From Corbicula japonica (Eukaryota; Mollusca; Bivalvia; Venerida; Cyrenidae), in the NCBI GenBank assembly GCA_038501625.1, contig JAZAYU010000061.1, positions 2,096,303-2,160,302 on the forward strand: a DNA stretch of 64,000 bases, read 5' to 3'. Positions 22,151-32,721 of the stretch are shown piece after piece (position 1 is the first letter of the stretch; every line of letters starts with the position of its first letter). A program made the position numbers and the translations under genes. The notes beneath the pieces were generated by a model that saw only the letters and a program-made list of their open reading frames with translations, had not been told where the DNA came from and searched no databases.

Positions 22151-23015
22151 TACAGGTTTTTTTAATGATCAGCTTTGAATTCCTACAGAACCATTTATCA
22201 GGAAAAATCTCAGATATACCGAAACAAAAATGACACAGTCTTGCAGCCCAATTTTCTGATAGGATTTTTTTCTCTACTTGACCTTAAATTCTGAACACTC
22301 AAAATTTATGTAACAGACAACATTTACATATAAAACCAATTCAGCAGACGCACACAGGTTGTGGGTGAACAAGACCTAGGCTGAGAATGGAGAAAAAAAC
22401 TGTTGAGGGCTTCCAGGCGGAATGTCTTTAGTGATATGATGTGCATATACCCCATCCAGGGTCGCCTTATATCATTTATCATACAGCTGGTTGAGTGTCA
22501 AAATGTTGCATCTGCTCCTATCCTATATTTAAGATACAACTGTTTCGTTCCCAACCCCTGTCTCAACATTATAAGCCATTTTGACCCTTGAATGGAAATT
22601 ATTAATAGTAAAAAAAAAGTTATTTTTCAAGGATCAAAACCCCTTTTTGAAGGGTCATATGAGACCCTAGATTTCAATCTTAGAATTTCTGATATGTCTT
22701 CGATAACATTTTCATGCATGGAGTTGTTCAGCGTTATTTTCGGCATTTCCTAGACTTTCCTACACCCTAACATTTCCCGTAATCAGAACCTCAGCAGGTG
22801 TATCTACAGAATTTATCAACATGCAACTTTTAGTAAGTAATTTTTGTGAGGCGTTTATTTTTTTTGTGAAGCAGCGATTTTGTATACTTCCAGCTATGTC
22901 ATTGTTTACAATGGTGAATGTTGACAACATGCTTAAAACATGTCTCTTACAGTACTATTGAGTCATGTTATCACTAAATACTAGACTGTCATCACAGTGA
23001 TATACTGTATTTATA
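22151..23015. other. Non-coding stretch
   Basis: No gene recognised. A short AAGGATCAAAACCCC / GAAGGGTCATATGAG pair lies near 22630-22665. The frame 22403-22591 has no known motif. Confidence 0.45.
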
Positions 23016-23259
23016 TTATCCCTTTCCTCCATATAAATGCCTTTTATTGCGTTAGCAGACAGTGTAGATCCAGATCAGCCAGCACATCCATGCCATCTGA
23101 TCAGGATCTGCACTATTTGCTTTTTGGTCAGAAATTACCTAAAAAATCAAAAAGCTAACAGTGCAGATCCTAATCAGACAGCACAGATGTGCCAGCAGAT
23201 CTGGATCTCCAAATTGTTCCCCCATGCCTTATAGGCATATATATGGAAGAAATGGTTAT
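23016..23259. mobile_element. TTAA double-hairpin MITE, near full length
   Basis: CCCTTTCCTCCATATAAATG to ATATATGGAAGAAATGG, with two hairpins. The flanking TTAA has decayed to TTAT on both sides. Open frames through it give the recurrent DPDQPAHPCHLIRIC peptide, which is a translation of the hairpin stem. Confidence 0.8.
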
Positions 23260-24261
23260 AATAGCAAATTTAAAGGAACAAATAATAATTTTGATATTTT
23301 AATGATTCCATTCAGAGTTTGGAAACATGAAAGTCAACAAATTGTTAGGTAACAAGATTTCTTTATTTCTATGAAATTTTCTAGTAACTGATAATCACTT
23401 ACACTTCTGACAAACTTTGATTTCAAAATGCCACTGGGGCGTTACATTTTCTGAAAGGAGATGCTTATTATTTATAATATTTTTATTCTAAATAGGATTC
23501 TGAAGGAAATTTGATAAAAATATGGACTTTCTAATTGTTTTCCTTAAAAAATAACATTGGGCTTGTATTAAAGGAGGGTGTTTATAATTTTTTTATGGAC
23601 AGTTCATACTTTATACAGCTTATTTTTCTTTATGTTTGACGAAATATATTTTGATAAAAATACATACTGTTCTTGATAGATTACTCTATTTTGAAAGAAA
23701 CTGTGACAGATAATCGTCATTTTGTGCAGTTTTTAACAGTAGAATATAACTTACAATACAGAAGTCTTTAAAACGTATACTTTACATGTATCTACTTCTA
23801 CCATTTGGGAATTTTCTGGCCTAGAGGTTTTGTCTTTTTGGAAGTCCCCTTCAACTGTTTTCTGTGGTTTGAATGACCTTGGTTGACCAGTTGTGGTCCC
23901 CCTACCTGTTGGTCTCTCAAGTCCACTAATCAGCAGTTAAACCACGCCTGTCAATGTTTTTGTAATGTTAGTTACAATGAAAAATGTCAGCCCTGACACT
24001 TGCTGTCAACTTATGTCATATTTATTAATTGCTATAAATTGTTATTGCCTGGTAGAAGTTGTCATTGAGCATGCCCACTAATGTATTAGCTCTTTTGTTA
24101 TTTGTAGTTGTTAAATACCAAAATCTGCCATGACAAGTTGCTCTTTGTCTTTTTAAACCTAAACCATTGTTTAAAATAAAGTGGTTATTTTTTGTGTAAA
24201 AGTCTCTTGGGTTCAGAGTTGTTTGGGAACAATATAAGAATTCCCAAATACAGGTTCATCA
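23260..24261. other. Non-coding stretch
   Basis: AT-rich, no gene or recognised repeat. Confidence 0.45.
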
Positions 24262-24800
24262 AGTTTGTGGTGGTTCAGTTGGTAGATTGTTGGCAAAGTT
24301 TGTTTAAGCATTTGGTGTTACTGATGGCCGATGGTTTGTAGAGTGTTCACAAATTTTGTTGATGTATTGGTTGCTCAGTTAGTAGAATGTGGGCAAGTTT
24401 GTTGTTGTATTGAGTGTTATAGGTGGCTCAGTTGGTAGATTGTTTGCAAAGCTTGTTTTATCATTCGGTAAATGTTGGTGGCCGAGTTTGTAGAGTGTTC
24501 ACAAAGTTTGTTGATATATGGTTGCTCAGTTAGTAGAATGTGGGCAAGTTTGTTGTTGTATTGAGTGTTATTGGTGACTTAGTTGGTAGATAATGTTTGC
24601 AAAGTTTGTTTTATCATTCGGTGTTGTTGGTGGCCGAGTTTGTAGAGTGTTCACAAAGTTTGTTGATGAATTGGTTGCTCAGTTAGTAGAATGTCCAGGA
24701 CAAGTTTGTTGTTGTATAGGGTGTTATTGGTGGCATAGTTGGTTATTGTTGGCAGAGTATGTTTTAGTATTTGGTGTTATTGTGGCTCAGTTTGTAGAAT
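24262..24800 (+). repeat. Minisatellite with higher-order ~151-bp period
   Basis: Three related ~51-base subunits, typified by GGTGGCTCAGTTGGTAGATTG, GGCCGAGTTTGTAGAGTGTTC and GGTTGCTCAGTTAGTAGAATG, alternate in fixed order and recur at ~151-155 bases. GTGTTCACAAA recurs near 24343, 24496 and 24647. The frame 24593-24805 is produced by this repeat. Confidence 0.8.
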
Positions 24801-24839
24801 TTTAAATTAAAATACTTTGCTACAATTTATTGATAGACT

Positions 24840-24893
24840 AAAGAACAACTCACAATAGAACAGACTCTGTTCTTTTGTGAGTTGTTCTTAAGT
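24840..24893. repeat. Short palindrome
   Basis: AAGAACAACTCACAATAGAACAG and its near complement CTGTTCTTTTGTGAGTTGTTCTT form a 54-base hairpin with almost no loop. Confidence 0.8.
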
Positions 24894-25338
24894 TAATGTG
24901 CCTTTTAAAATTTAACTGAGAACCTAATTACATGTATTTTGTCTCTTATTTGCCCTTTTTTATTTCCCATAATGACATTGGACAATGGATTTCCTTATTA
25001 AATTATATGATTTCTGTAATAAATTTTCTTATATTTTGCTGATGTTTGGTATTAAGCAGAAATGAATTACTTAAGAGGTTGCAGACATTGCAAATGGCAA
25101 AAACTGGCTAAAATTTCAAAAATGAATTTTGGGGGAAATACTTATTGCCACCTAGATTTTAGTAAAGAAATGTATTTAGCTATGGATGTAGTTAATGTTT
25201 GCAAGCTCAATTTAGTCTAATTCATGTTCTAATTACGAAGCACATACTAAAACAAAAGAAAAAAACGTTTGCATGAGAACTCTGAAATTCATGGACAATA
25301 TACCAAAGCAACTCATATCTGAAATGAGTATATGCTTG

Positions 25339-25534
25339 TCTACAATGTTTAGTGCCAGTTCGTCTAAATAATGTTAGGGTTTTCAAGAAATTCAAGGAAA
25401 ACTTACTTCCTGGTTCAAACCGAAAGTAGATTTCTATAGATTTCTACTTTCTGTTTGAACCAGGAAGTAAGTTTTCCTTGAATTTCTTGAAAACCCTAAC
25501 ATTATTTTGACAAATTGGCTCTAAACATTGTAGA
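25339..25534. repeat. Long palindrome (~196 bp)
   Basis: TCTACAATGTTTAG at the left edge pairs with CTAAACATTGTAGA at the right. ATGTTAGGGTTTTCAAGAAA through TTCCTGGTTCAAAC pairs almost perfectly with its complement. The loop is AGTAGATTTCTATAGATTT. A transcript would form a ~90-bp hairpin. Probably a MITE; flanking duplication not determined. Confidence 0.85.
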
Positions 25535-26440
25535 TTAGATCCATAGGCCTTCTCTTCCCCATTCTATGAATCTTGAGAAAATGTGTTTCAACTCGAGAAG
25601 TCGTAAATTAGAGAAACTTTGACTGCTCCAAATGGTTGTAGTTCAGGGTTCCCAGTTTGTGACCAATACTTTCAACAGTTGGAAAATGTTGGAGCCATTT
25701 TAGATGCACTGGAGCCAAATTCTATAACCAAATAACTCTTTGTGGTGGGATGGGGTTTAGAGAGTGAAATTAGTTGTGAAATACTAGGTTTCCTACTGGA
25801 CAAAATATTTAATATACATTCGGGCAGAGTGATTTTCAAGGGGCAGGCGGGGATGAGAAACTAGGAATTAATTTTCTATTGCCTAATAAAGTAATAAGTT
25901 CCTAAACAAGATACATGGAGGACATATCACAAAAGCTTAAACTAACATTGACTAGGGCAAAACTAACATTGACTAGGGCACTGCAGTGTTTTCCTTCTGT
26001 ATACTATGAGATTTTCGAAATCATTCATAGGTTTGTTAACTGGTTTATACATTTTAACTTTTTTAAATTTCAATTTTCAAATTTTAAATTTTCTTAAAAC
26101 GCATGCAGCCTTACTGACACAGCCTTAGAAATCTATTTGCCGATTGTTTAAATTGTATTGTTATCAGGATGTTCTGTTAAAAATAAAGAAAATGTTGGTG
26201 GACAGTACAACAGAGACCAAGCATCACATGTTTTGATTTAAAATACATTTCAGGCTATCATCATTTAATAGAGTGATAAGTCTTGCACTGTTTGGTGGTG
26301 TTTGCAATCAGGTTAGGATGTTTTTGTTTAATTGACAGTAAATTCTTCTATGTTTTTCATCTGAATCAGCTATTCTATTGAGCTCTGCATTTCCGGATGA
26401 TGGACAACTATTCTGAACAGTTTGAAAATCAGTACTGAAG
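25535..26440. other. Non-coding stretch with a shared 26-bp segment
   Basis: CTAGGAATTAATTTTCTATTG and CCTAAT (25861-25887) recur at 45714-45740, marking a dispersed repeat whose limits I cannot define. GGGCAGGCGGGG just upstream also has a CCGCCCCAG counterpart near 45680. A 19-base direct repeat (AAACTAACATTGACTAGGGC) lies at 25940-25980. No gene recognised. Confidence 0.45.
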
Positions 26441-26574
26441 ATTATAAAACTGAGAATTGAAACCAGTCTCAAATCTCAAGCATCTGATTTGCTGAAACGG
26501 TGACCAGTCACCATTTCAGCCAATCAGATGTTTGAGATTTGAGACTGGTTTTCAATCTCAGCTTTATAACCTTC
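26441..26574. repeat. Palindromic repeat family A, copy 2
   Basis: ATTATAAAACTGAG and CTCAGCTTTATAACC are outer arms; AACCAGTCTCAAATCTCAAG and its complement are the main arms; GGTGACCAGTCACC is at the centre. Confidence 0.85.
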
Positions 26575-26739
26575 AGATCAGTTCACTCGCACATGTCAAA
26601 GGTTCTGCCCATTCAGCATCACATGAAAAGTAAGTTGTATGTATATTCGTCTAGTAAATTTTCTCATACCCCAGGAAATTGGCAGTATGTAGAGTTGCAA
26701 TCATCCCTCTGTCTGTATGTCCATCTGTCCATACCAATG

Positions 26740-27190
26740 TCATCAAAATCTTGTGGTATCAACTCCTCATTAACTATCTGATGGATTTCTTTCAAACTTG
26801 AAAATATGATTATGCATGTTATGTAGATGGTTGAAAAGAAAAGATTTTTTATGCAATCGTTTTTACTGAAATTAAGGCCTGTTGTCAATTTCAGTAATAT
26901 AATTATGTGGTATTAACTCATTATCTACCAAGCTTCTTGTTCTTTGAAACTTGAACAGATTATCAAGCAGGATGTTTATATGGTTGTAAAGAAAAGATTT
27001 TTTCCTGTGACCATTTTAACCACAACAATGGCCTTTTGTTTATTTCAGTAATAAAATTTTGTGGCTGATTTACTGTTTGGCTGATTTCTTTCAAACTTGA
27101 ACAGTTGATTAGACATGATATGTAGATGGTCAAAAAGATTTTTTCGTGCAACCATTTTTACCAGAACTATGGTCATTGGTTAATTTTAAT
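26740..27190 (+). repeat. ~150-bp tandem repeat, about three diverged copies
   Basis: TTTCTTTCAAACTTGAA, GTAGATGGTTGAAAAGAAAAG, ATTTTTTATGCAATCGTTTT and TTTCAGTAATAAAAT recur in the same order three times with many substitutions. The minus-strand frames here are shadows of this repeat. Confidence 0.7.
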
Positions 27191-27268
27191 AGATCTGTAC
27201 AGCGTGATTGGGTTGTATCTATGCAGGATGATCAGGGACTATTCTGGATGCATAATTGATGTAAGTGC

Positions 27269-27510
27269 TTAACCCTTTCCTGGATATATACGCATTTTTA
27301 CGCATGTGCGACCAGTGTAGATCCAGATCAGCCGGCACATCCGTGCCGTCTGATCAGGATCTGCACTGGTCGCATTTTAGTCAGAAATAACTTAATGAAT
27401 TAAAAGGCGAACAGTTTAGATCCTGATCAGACGGCACAGATGTGCCGGCTGATCTGGATCTAAACTGTTCGCCCTAGCTATAAAGGTGTGTCTGTACAGG
27501 AAAGGGTTAA
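27269..27510 (+). mobile_element. TTAA double-hairpin MITE, full length (reference copy)
   Basis: TTAACCCTTTCCT at the left and AGGAAAGGGTTAA at the right give the TTAA duplication and a CCCTTTCC-type inverted end, the usual signature of piggyBac-derived MITEs. Inside are two 66-nt hairpins, 27308-27373 (GCGACCAGTG...CACTGGTCGC) and 27407-27472 (GCGAACAGTT...AACTGTTCGC). The inner part of the second is the reverse complement of the inner part of the first; only the base of the stem differs. A spacer containing GTCAGAAATAACTTAATGAA lies between them. No coding capacity. Confidence 0.9.
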
Positions 27511-27521
27511 AGTGTTGAGGG

Positions 27522-27752
27522 TTAACACATGGATATGACTTTACTCCAGATGAACAGATCTATATCCAGACAAGCATGCACATCTGTGCCTCTGTTCAGG
27601 ATCTACACTGTTCCCTTTCTATTTTTGGAGTTATTTCTGACCAAAAAGCTAACAGTGCAGATCCTGATCAGATGGCAAGGATGTACTGGCAGATCCGGAT
27701 GTACACTGTTTGCACATGCAATAAAATGCGAATATATGGAGGAAAGGGTTAA
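27522..27752. mobile_element. TTAA double-hairpin MITE, diverged left end
   Basis: The right end ATATATGGAGGAAAGGGTTAA is intact. The left end is worn (TTAACACATGG, ACTTTACTCC). Hairpins are recognisable by TTCAGGATCTACACTG and CAGTGCAGATCCTGATCAG. A further fragment of the family (GCTGATCTGGATCTACACTA) follows at 27753-27822. Confidence 0.75.
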
Positions 27753-27822
27753 AGCAGCTAGTGTACACCCTGACCAGTCTTATGTGTTAGCTGATCTGGA
27801 TCTACACTAGTCACACATGGGA

Positions 27823-28232
27823 AAATAGCAGCCATATCCCAGGGAGCAGGGCACTTTCAGGGACAGGTAACCATTCCCTTATGAAGGGGAATTTCTTTTT
27901 CGTTTTAAGGCAAGAAAGGTGAATTTTAAGTCATATACGCATGTTTTGACTTTGATGTGTCACACTTACCCATAACACTGTGTTCTAACACTGAATATTA
28001 TAGCTAGTATATTCTCTGACTTTATACAAATATAACAATTTATCAACTAAGTGCAATTTTGGGAGTCCCTTTTAACTTTTTTTAGATTTTGTGGGGAATT
28101 TTTTTCTGAGATGAAAAAAGCATACTAATTTTGAGACGGGAATGGGGCCCATATTTGGCCCCAAAAATAGCCAAACAAGTCCATGGGGAGTACTAAGGTA
28201 TTGTTCATGTTCTTCACCCTCAGTTTCTGCTG
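27823..28232. other. Non-coding stretch
   Basis: No gene. GGGGCCCATATTTGGCCCC at 28145-28163 is a short palindrome. Confidence 0.4.
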
Positions 28233-28268
28233 TTAATTACAAAGAGCCCATGTGAAAAAATATTTGAT

Positions 28269-28510
28269 TTAAACCATTCCTCCATAGATACACCTTTATT
28301 GCTAGGGCTAACAATTTAGATCCAGATCAGCCAGCACATCAGTGCCGTCTATTCAGGATCTAAACTGTTCACTTTTTGATTTTTTAGGTTATTTTTGACC
28401 AAAATGCGACCAGTGCAGATCCTGATTAGATGGCATGGATGTGCCAGCTGATCTGGATCTACACTGGTCGCACATGCGTAAAAATGTGTATATATGGAGG
28501 AAAGGGTTAA
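28269..28510 (-). mobile_element. TTAA double-hairpin MITE between 40-bp direct repeats
   Basis: TTAA at 28269-28272 and 28507-28510 bound a 242-bp copy in the opposite orientation to 27269-27510. It lies between two nearly identical 40-base segments (28233-28272 and 28507-28546, TTAATTACAAAGAGCCCATG onward), each starting and ending in TTAA. Confidence 0.85.
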
Positions 28511-28546
28511 TTACAAAGAGCCCATGTAAAAAAATATTTGTTTTAA

Positions 28547-29527
28547 TTAATATTCTAATTACTGAAATCTCTTACCAGAGAAAGTAAACAGAAAAATCTG
28601 TACTATTCCCTGACAGAAGATGAATAATGCACCGTGTCTATCCATTTGTTCCCTCATTCCAAAATTACTATGAGCAGAGAAAGTAATTTTCCAAACATAA
28701 GAAAATGCACCAACTATGCAAGGAGGCAATTATAGCAGGAATATTTATGTTTTGGGGTAATTGATATGATCAACTAGCGGAGTCAGTTATAGGAAACTGT
28801 ACGTTGACTGACAGTCAGATAGGTATATTACGCGTCAGAAAACATGCTGGAGAAAATACATTTTCTGTTTAAAATCATCAAGTTTTCTTACCCCAAGATA
28901 TTTGTCAGATGTAGTTACTTGTCTGATGTTTGAGTTATTTTCTGGGTAATTTTCCCTTGATTTCTTAAAACTAATTAACATTTCTGTGTGTTATTTTAAT
29001 TTTTTTCATAAAAACAAGACCTGGATTTTAAACTTGTTAACAATGGTACTACAAAGGTTTGTGTCTTCACATTTTTGAGTGTCACAAGTTTTCAGATTTA
29101 TTATTTTCAACATTTTTGTAAGCAGGTTAAGTCATAAACAGGTAATTCATAGACAATGATGGTTTTGTCCATTATTTCCCAGTTCAAATACTGCCACTTG
29201 TGGGTTCAACAAAATGTTAGTGTTGGAATAGTCAGTCAGAATACTCAACTGAAAAAAATCTCTTTAAAAATTAGTGAATATGACAAACGCAGGTTAAAGA
29301 GTTTATTAAAGTATAATGTCTGTTGATTTCATTCATGTAAAAAGATCCTAGAACTATTAAGAAGATAACAAACCACTGGCTTAACAAATGGTAAAAGGTA
29401 AAAGTTTTGTGTAGTAGATATTGGCTTCTTGGTAGAAAATCTCTAATGAAGGCAATACCAGGAGCTGAATTTTTCTATTGAGAAGTGGTTTTAAAGCAAA
29501 AGGAAGTTCTAAAAAGAAACATTGTCT
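28547..29527. other. Non-coding stretch
   Basis: AT-rich, no gene or recognised repeat. Confidence 0.4.
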
Positions 29528-29758
29528 TTAACACTTTCCTCCATATAAATGCACTTTATGCATGTGCAACCAGTGTAGATCCAGATCAGCCAGCACATCC
29601 ATGCCATCTGATCAGGATCTGCACTGGTCACATTTTGGTCAGAAATAATCTAATGAATAAAAAAGCGAACAATTTTGCTGTGCCGGATGTCCCAGCTAAT
29701 TTGGATCTAAACTGTTTGCCTATGCAAAAAAGAGGTTATCTATGGAGGAAAGGGTTAA
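29528..29758 (+). mobile_element. TTAA double-hairpin MITE
   Basis: TTAACACTTTCCTCCATATA to ATGGAGGAAAGGGTTAA. The first hairpin is intact (CCAGTGTAGATCCAGATCAG / CTGATCAGGATCTGCACTGG). The second has lost part of its left stem (GCGAACAATTTTGCTGTGCC). Confidence 0.85.
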
Positions 29759-29789
29759 ACTTGGATGTTCATAATCGTAAGCCTTAATA

Positions 29790-29870
29790 ATGCTGGGAAT
29801 CAAACTCTAATGGCAACAGAGCCTGTCCACATGAAGTCGGACACTACCGACTGAGCTAACCAGGACAACC
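29790..29870 (-). repeat. tRNA-derived SINE head
   Basis: The minus strand begins GGTTGTCCTGGTTAGCTCAG. TAGCTCAGTCGG fits an A box and AGTTTGATTCCC fits a weakened B box ~55 bases later; a TGTCC...GGACA hairpin lies between. The acceptor arm does not pair, so this is not a working tRNA. It shares the GGTTGTCC-GTTAGCTC head with 32722-32835. Confidence 0.6.
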
Positions 29871-29921
29871 CTTACATGGGTTGCGTGGATAACCCTGATA
29901 TAGTGTTCATCATTATGTAAC

Positions 29922-30235
29922 ACCGGAAACCACTTATATAGTGATAACAGCATTGACTGACGTTAAATTGATAGATTTGCTGCATCCTTCCATTTTAAAT
30001 TATTGTTCATTCTTTCTTTTTAAATATTCTTCCATGTGAAAAATTTGTTGTTATGGTAACATGATAATAAGCTTTGTCATAGTATATTTATGCAAAATGG
30101 TGAATTCATTTTCATTTGAGCAGTATTTATGAGTTTTGAAGATTAGTTCAGTGTTACTTAGTACAAAGAACTTGAATTCATTTGAAATATTCTCACCAAA
30201 CTTGGATAAAAAGCAAGGCTGTGTGAAAAAAGCAA
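29922..30235 (+). repeat. ~420-bp-offset tandem duplication, copy 1
   Basis: TATATAGTGATAACAGCA, TTTGCTGCATCCTTMCATTT, TCATAGTATATTTATGCAAA and ATTCTCACCAAACTTGG are all repeated 420 bases downstream in copy 2 with moderate divergence. Confidence 0.85.
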
Positions 30236-30336
30236 CCGGTGCAGATCCTGATCAGACGGCACAGATGTGCCGGCTGATCTGGATCTACACTGGTCCCACA
30301 TGTGTAAAAATGTGTATATATGGAGGAATGGGTAAT
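30230..30336 (-). mobile_element. TTAA double-hairpin MITE, half copy
   Basis: Only one hairpin (GTGCAGATCCTGATCAGACG / GATCTGGATCTACACTGG) and one worn end (TATATATGGAGGAATGGGTAA) remain, placed exactly between the two duplication copies. Confidence 0.8.
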
Positions 30337-30341
30337 GTAAT

Positions 30342-30655
30342 ACTGGATACCAATTATATAGTGATAACAGCACTGACTGATGTTTATTAGATATATTTGC
30401 TGCATCCTTACATTTTAAAATTTTCGTTCATTCTTTTTGAAATCATCTTCCATGTGAAAAATTTGATGTTATAGTAACATGCTAATAGGCTTTGTCATAG
30501 TATATTTATGCAAAATGGTGAATACATTTTCATTTGAGCAGTATTTATGAGTTTTGAAGATAAGTTCTACGTAATACTTTACACAAAGATCTTGTATTCA
30601 TTTGACATATTCTCACCAAACTTGGAAAATAGTATGGCTGTGTGAAAAAGCTACT
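30342..30655 (+). repeat. ~420-bp-offset tandem duplication, copy 2
   Basis: Counterpart of 29922-30235. It lacks the MITE half copy at its end, reading GTGTGAAAAAGCTACTGC where copy 1 runs into the MITE hairpin. Confidence 0.85.
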
Positions 30656-31949
30656 GCTTGCCTGTAAAGAGATTTTTAGTAACCACATTGATGAGTTAAC
30701 GTAGATGTTAAAAGCATAAAACTTTTCACAAATCATATTTATTTTGAATGGTGACAGTTCTTTGAATTACAATCTTTGTTGTTAAATTTCTACAAAAATA
30801 GCTTGGATCTGCATTGTTTCAAACTGTGTGTATAAAAATTATTCCAATAATCATGAACAACACCATGCTATATATTTTACAACACTGGTTAAAAAAACTA
30901 GGTCAAAAGCCAGCTTCGACAGCTAACGTCGAAAAATACAAACTGTGAAAAAAACCACATAATTTGGCAGGTAAGTGATCAGGGACCTCCAAGCCCTCTT
31001 GTTACAATATTTTTAATGTTGCATTTTAAAAATTGTTCAAAAATCTGCATTTTGTTGTTAAATATCAGACTTGAGTATAATTAAGTGCACATATTGCATA
31101 TGAACCTGCATTACTGCCTACTTGCCCGCATTAATTACAGGATTAGGGTTTCTGCGTTACTGCCTACTTGACTGTGTTAATTACAGAAATTATGTTTCTT
31201 TGCGTCAAAGCATGATTATTTTTTGTACTTGCTTGATAATCATGTATTATTAATTAATTTGTGCAAAAAGTGAAGTTATTATGTTGTTCTAATAAAAGTT
31301 AAAGCTCTCAAATTTTTTTCCTAAAACCTGTTTTTGTTTTTGTTTTGTTTTTTCAAAATATTTTTGTCAGTCAAACAATATAAATAAATAGTAATCAATA
31401 AGTTTCATTGATTAAAAGTTAAGTATTTATTGTCCCCTCTAAAGGCTGACAGTTATTGTTTTGGCATTGTCCATATGTCCGTTACATATGTTAAGCACTA
31501 GCACAAAATTTATTGTAATATGTAAATGATGCAAATGTGACCACAAAGCAAAAACAAAAACAAAAGTTAGTTAAAATGAAATGTAAGAAATGGAGAAAAA
31601 AGCCAATTATAAAAGATAGCAGTAACATAATATATTATACGACTAATAGTGGATATTATTCGGACAGGGTTTCAACAGCAAACAAAAAAATACCCATTTT
31701 GTAACCCCAAAATCAGTTTCTTTCAAATTTATGCTAAAGTCTTTTAACACTTTTAGTGCTTTTGTTATTGAACTTAGAACCAGTTCAATGGTCTCCAGTA
31801 AAATTTGTTAACATATTTGATTTTCATGCAGATATGAGACTGATTGCTGTGCTTAAAAATGTTTCTTTCATAAATAAAACTGGGGAACATAAATTTTGGA
31901 TTGAAACACTAAAGATCAGCTAAGAGTCATCTGTGCATTTGGAATTGTT
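30656..31949. other. Non-coding stretch
   Basis: No gene. A short local repetition around 31110-31190 (CTGCCTACTTG twice) is visible. Confidence 0.4.
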
Positions 31950-32474
31950 TAATAAGCACCAAGCCATGTAAAGTTCAGTCATGATGACTCAAAGAGCTTG
32001 AACTCTATGTGTAATAAGCACCAAGCCATGTAAACTTCAGTCATGATGACTCAAAGAGCTTGAACTCTATGTGTAATAAGCACCAAGCCATGTAAAGTTC
32101 AGTCATGATGACTCACACAGCTTGAACTCTGTGTGTAATAAGCACCAAACCATGTAAAGTTCAGTCACGTTGACTCAAAGAGCTTGAACTCTATTTGTAA
32201 TAAGAATCAAGCCATGTAAAGTTCAGTCACCATGACTAAGAGTTTAAACTTTATGTGTTATAGGCACCAAACCATGTAAAGTTCAGTCACTTATACTCGA
32301 AGAGCTTGAACTCTTATGTGTAATAAGCACCAAACCATGTAAAGTTCAGTAATGGTGACTCGAAGAGCTTGAACTCTATGAGTAATAAGCATCGAACCAT
32401 GTAAAGTTCAGTCAAGTAATTTAGTAAGAGTTTAAACTTTATGTGTAATAAGCACTAAACCATGTAAAGTTCAG
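31950..32474 (+). repeat. 62-bp tandem array, ~8.5 copies
   Basis: The unit is TAATAAGCACCAAGCCATGT, AAAGTTCAGTCATGATGACT, CAAAGAGCTTGAACTCTATG, TG. The first three copies are near-identical and later ones more diverged. The array stops abruptly at ...CCATGTAAAGTTCAG where a SINE-like segment begins. Confidence 0.95.
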
Positions 32475-32482
32475 AGCTTGCG

Positions 32483-32575
32483 TCGAGGTTGCATCGTCGG
32501 AATTGCAGGGCTAAGCGCTGTTGCTGTGATGGTCCAGGTTCTCTCCCAGGAAGAGGCAATATCATTTAAAATTCA
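32483..32575 (+). repeat. SINE-like segment, copy without A box
   Basis: GGTTGCATCGTCGGAATTGC, GGGCTAAGCGCTGTTGCTGT and CCCAGGAAGAGGCAATATC match 32745-32835. The head with the A box is absent, and the array at 31950-32474 replaces it. Confidence 0.65.
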
Positions 32576-32721
32576 CAGTAGCGCTATTTCTGTGCAGTGT
32601 GGCGGCCGTAAAAAAGTTCCCCATACATATAGTCAGTACTGTTATCAGATAAATTACCCATTACCGATGGCATGCAGTGATGATAATGTGTATCAGGGCT
32701 ATCCGATCAACCTTTTTTGGG

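Noticed and set aside
24593..24805. 70-codon + frame rich in Val/Gly/Cys
   Set aside because: It falls inside the ~51/151-bp minisatellite.
31950..32474. Regularly spaced repeats resembling a CRISPR array
   Set aside because: The units are directly adjacent without unique spacers, so this is a tandem array in eukaryotic DNA. The same applies to 13222-13617.
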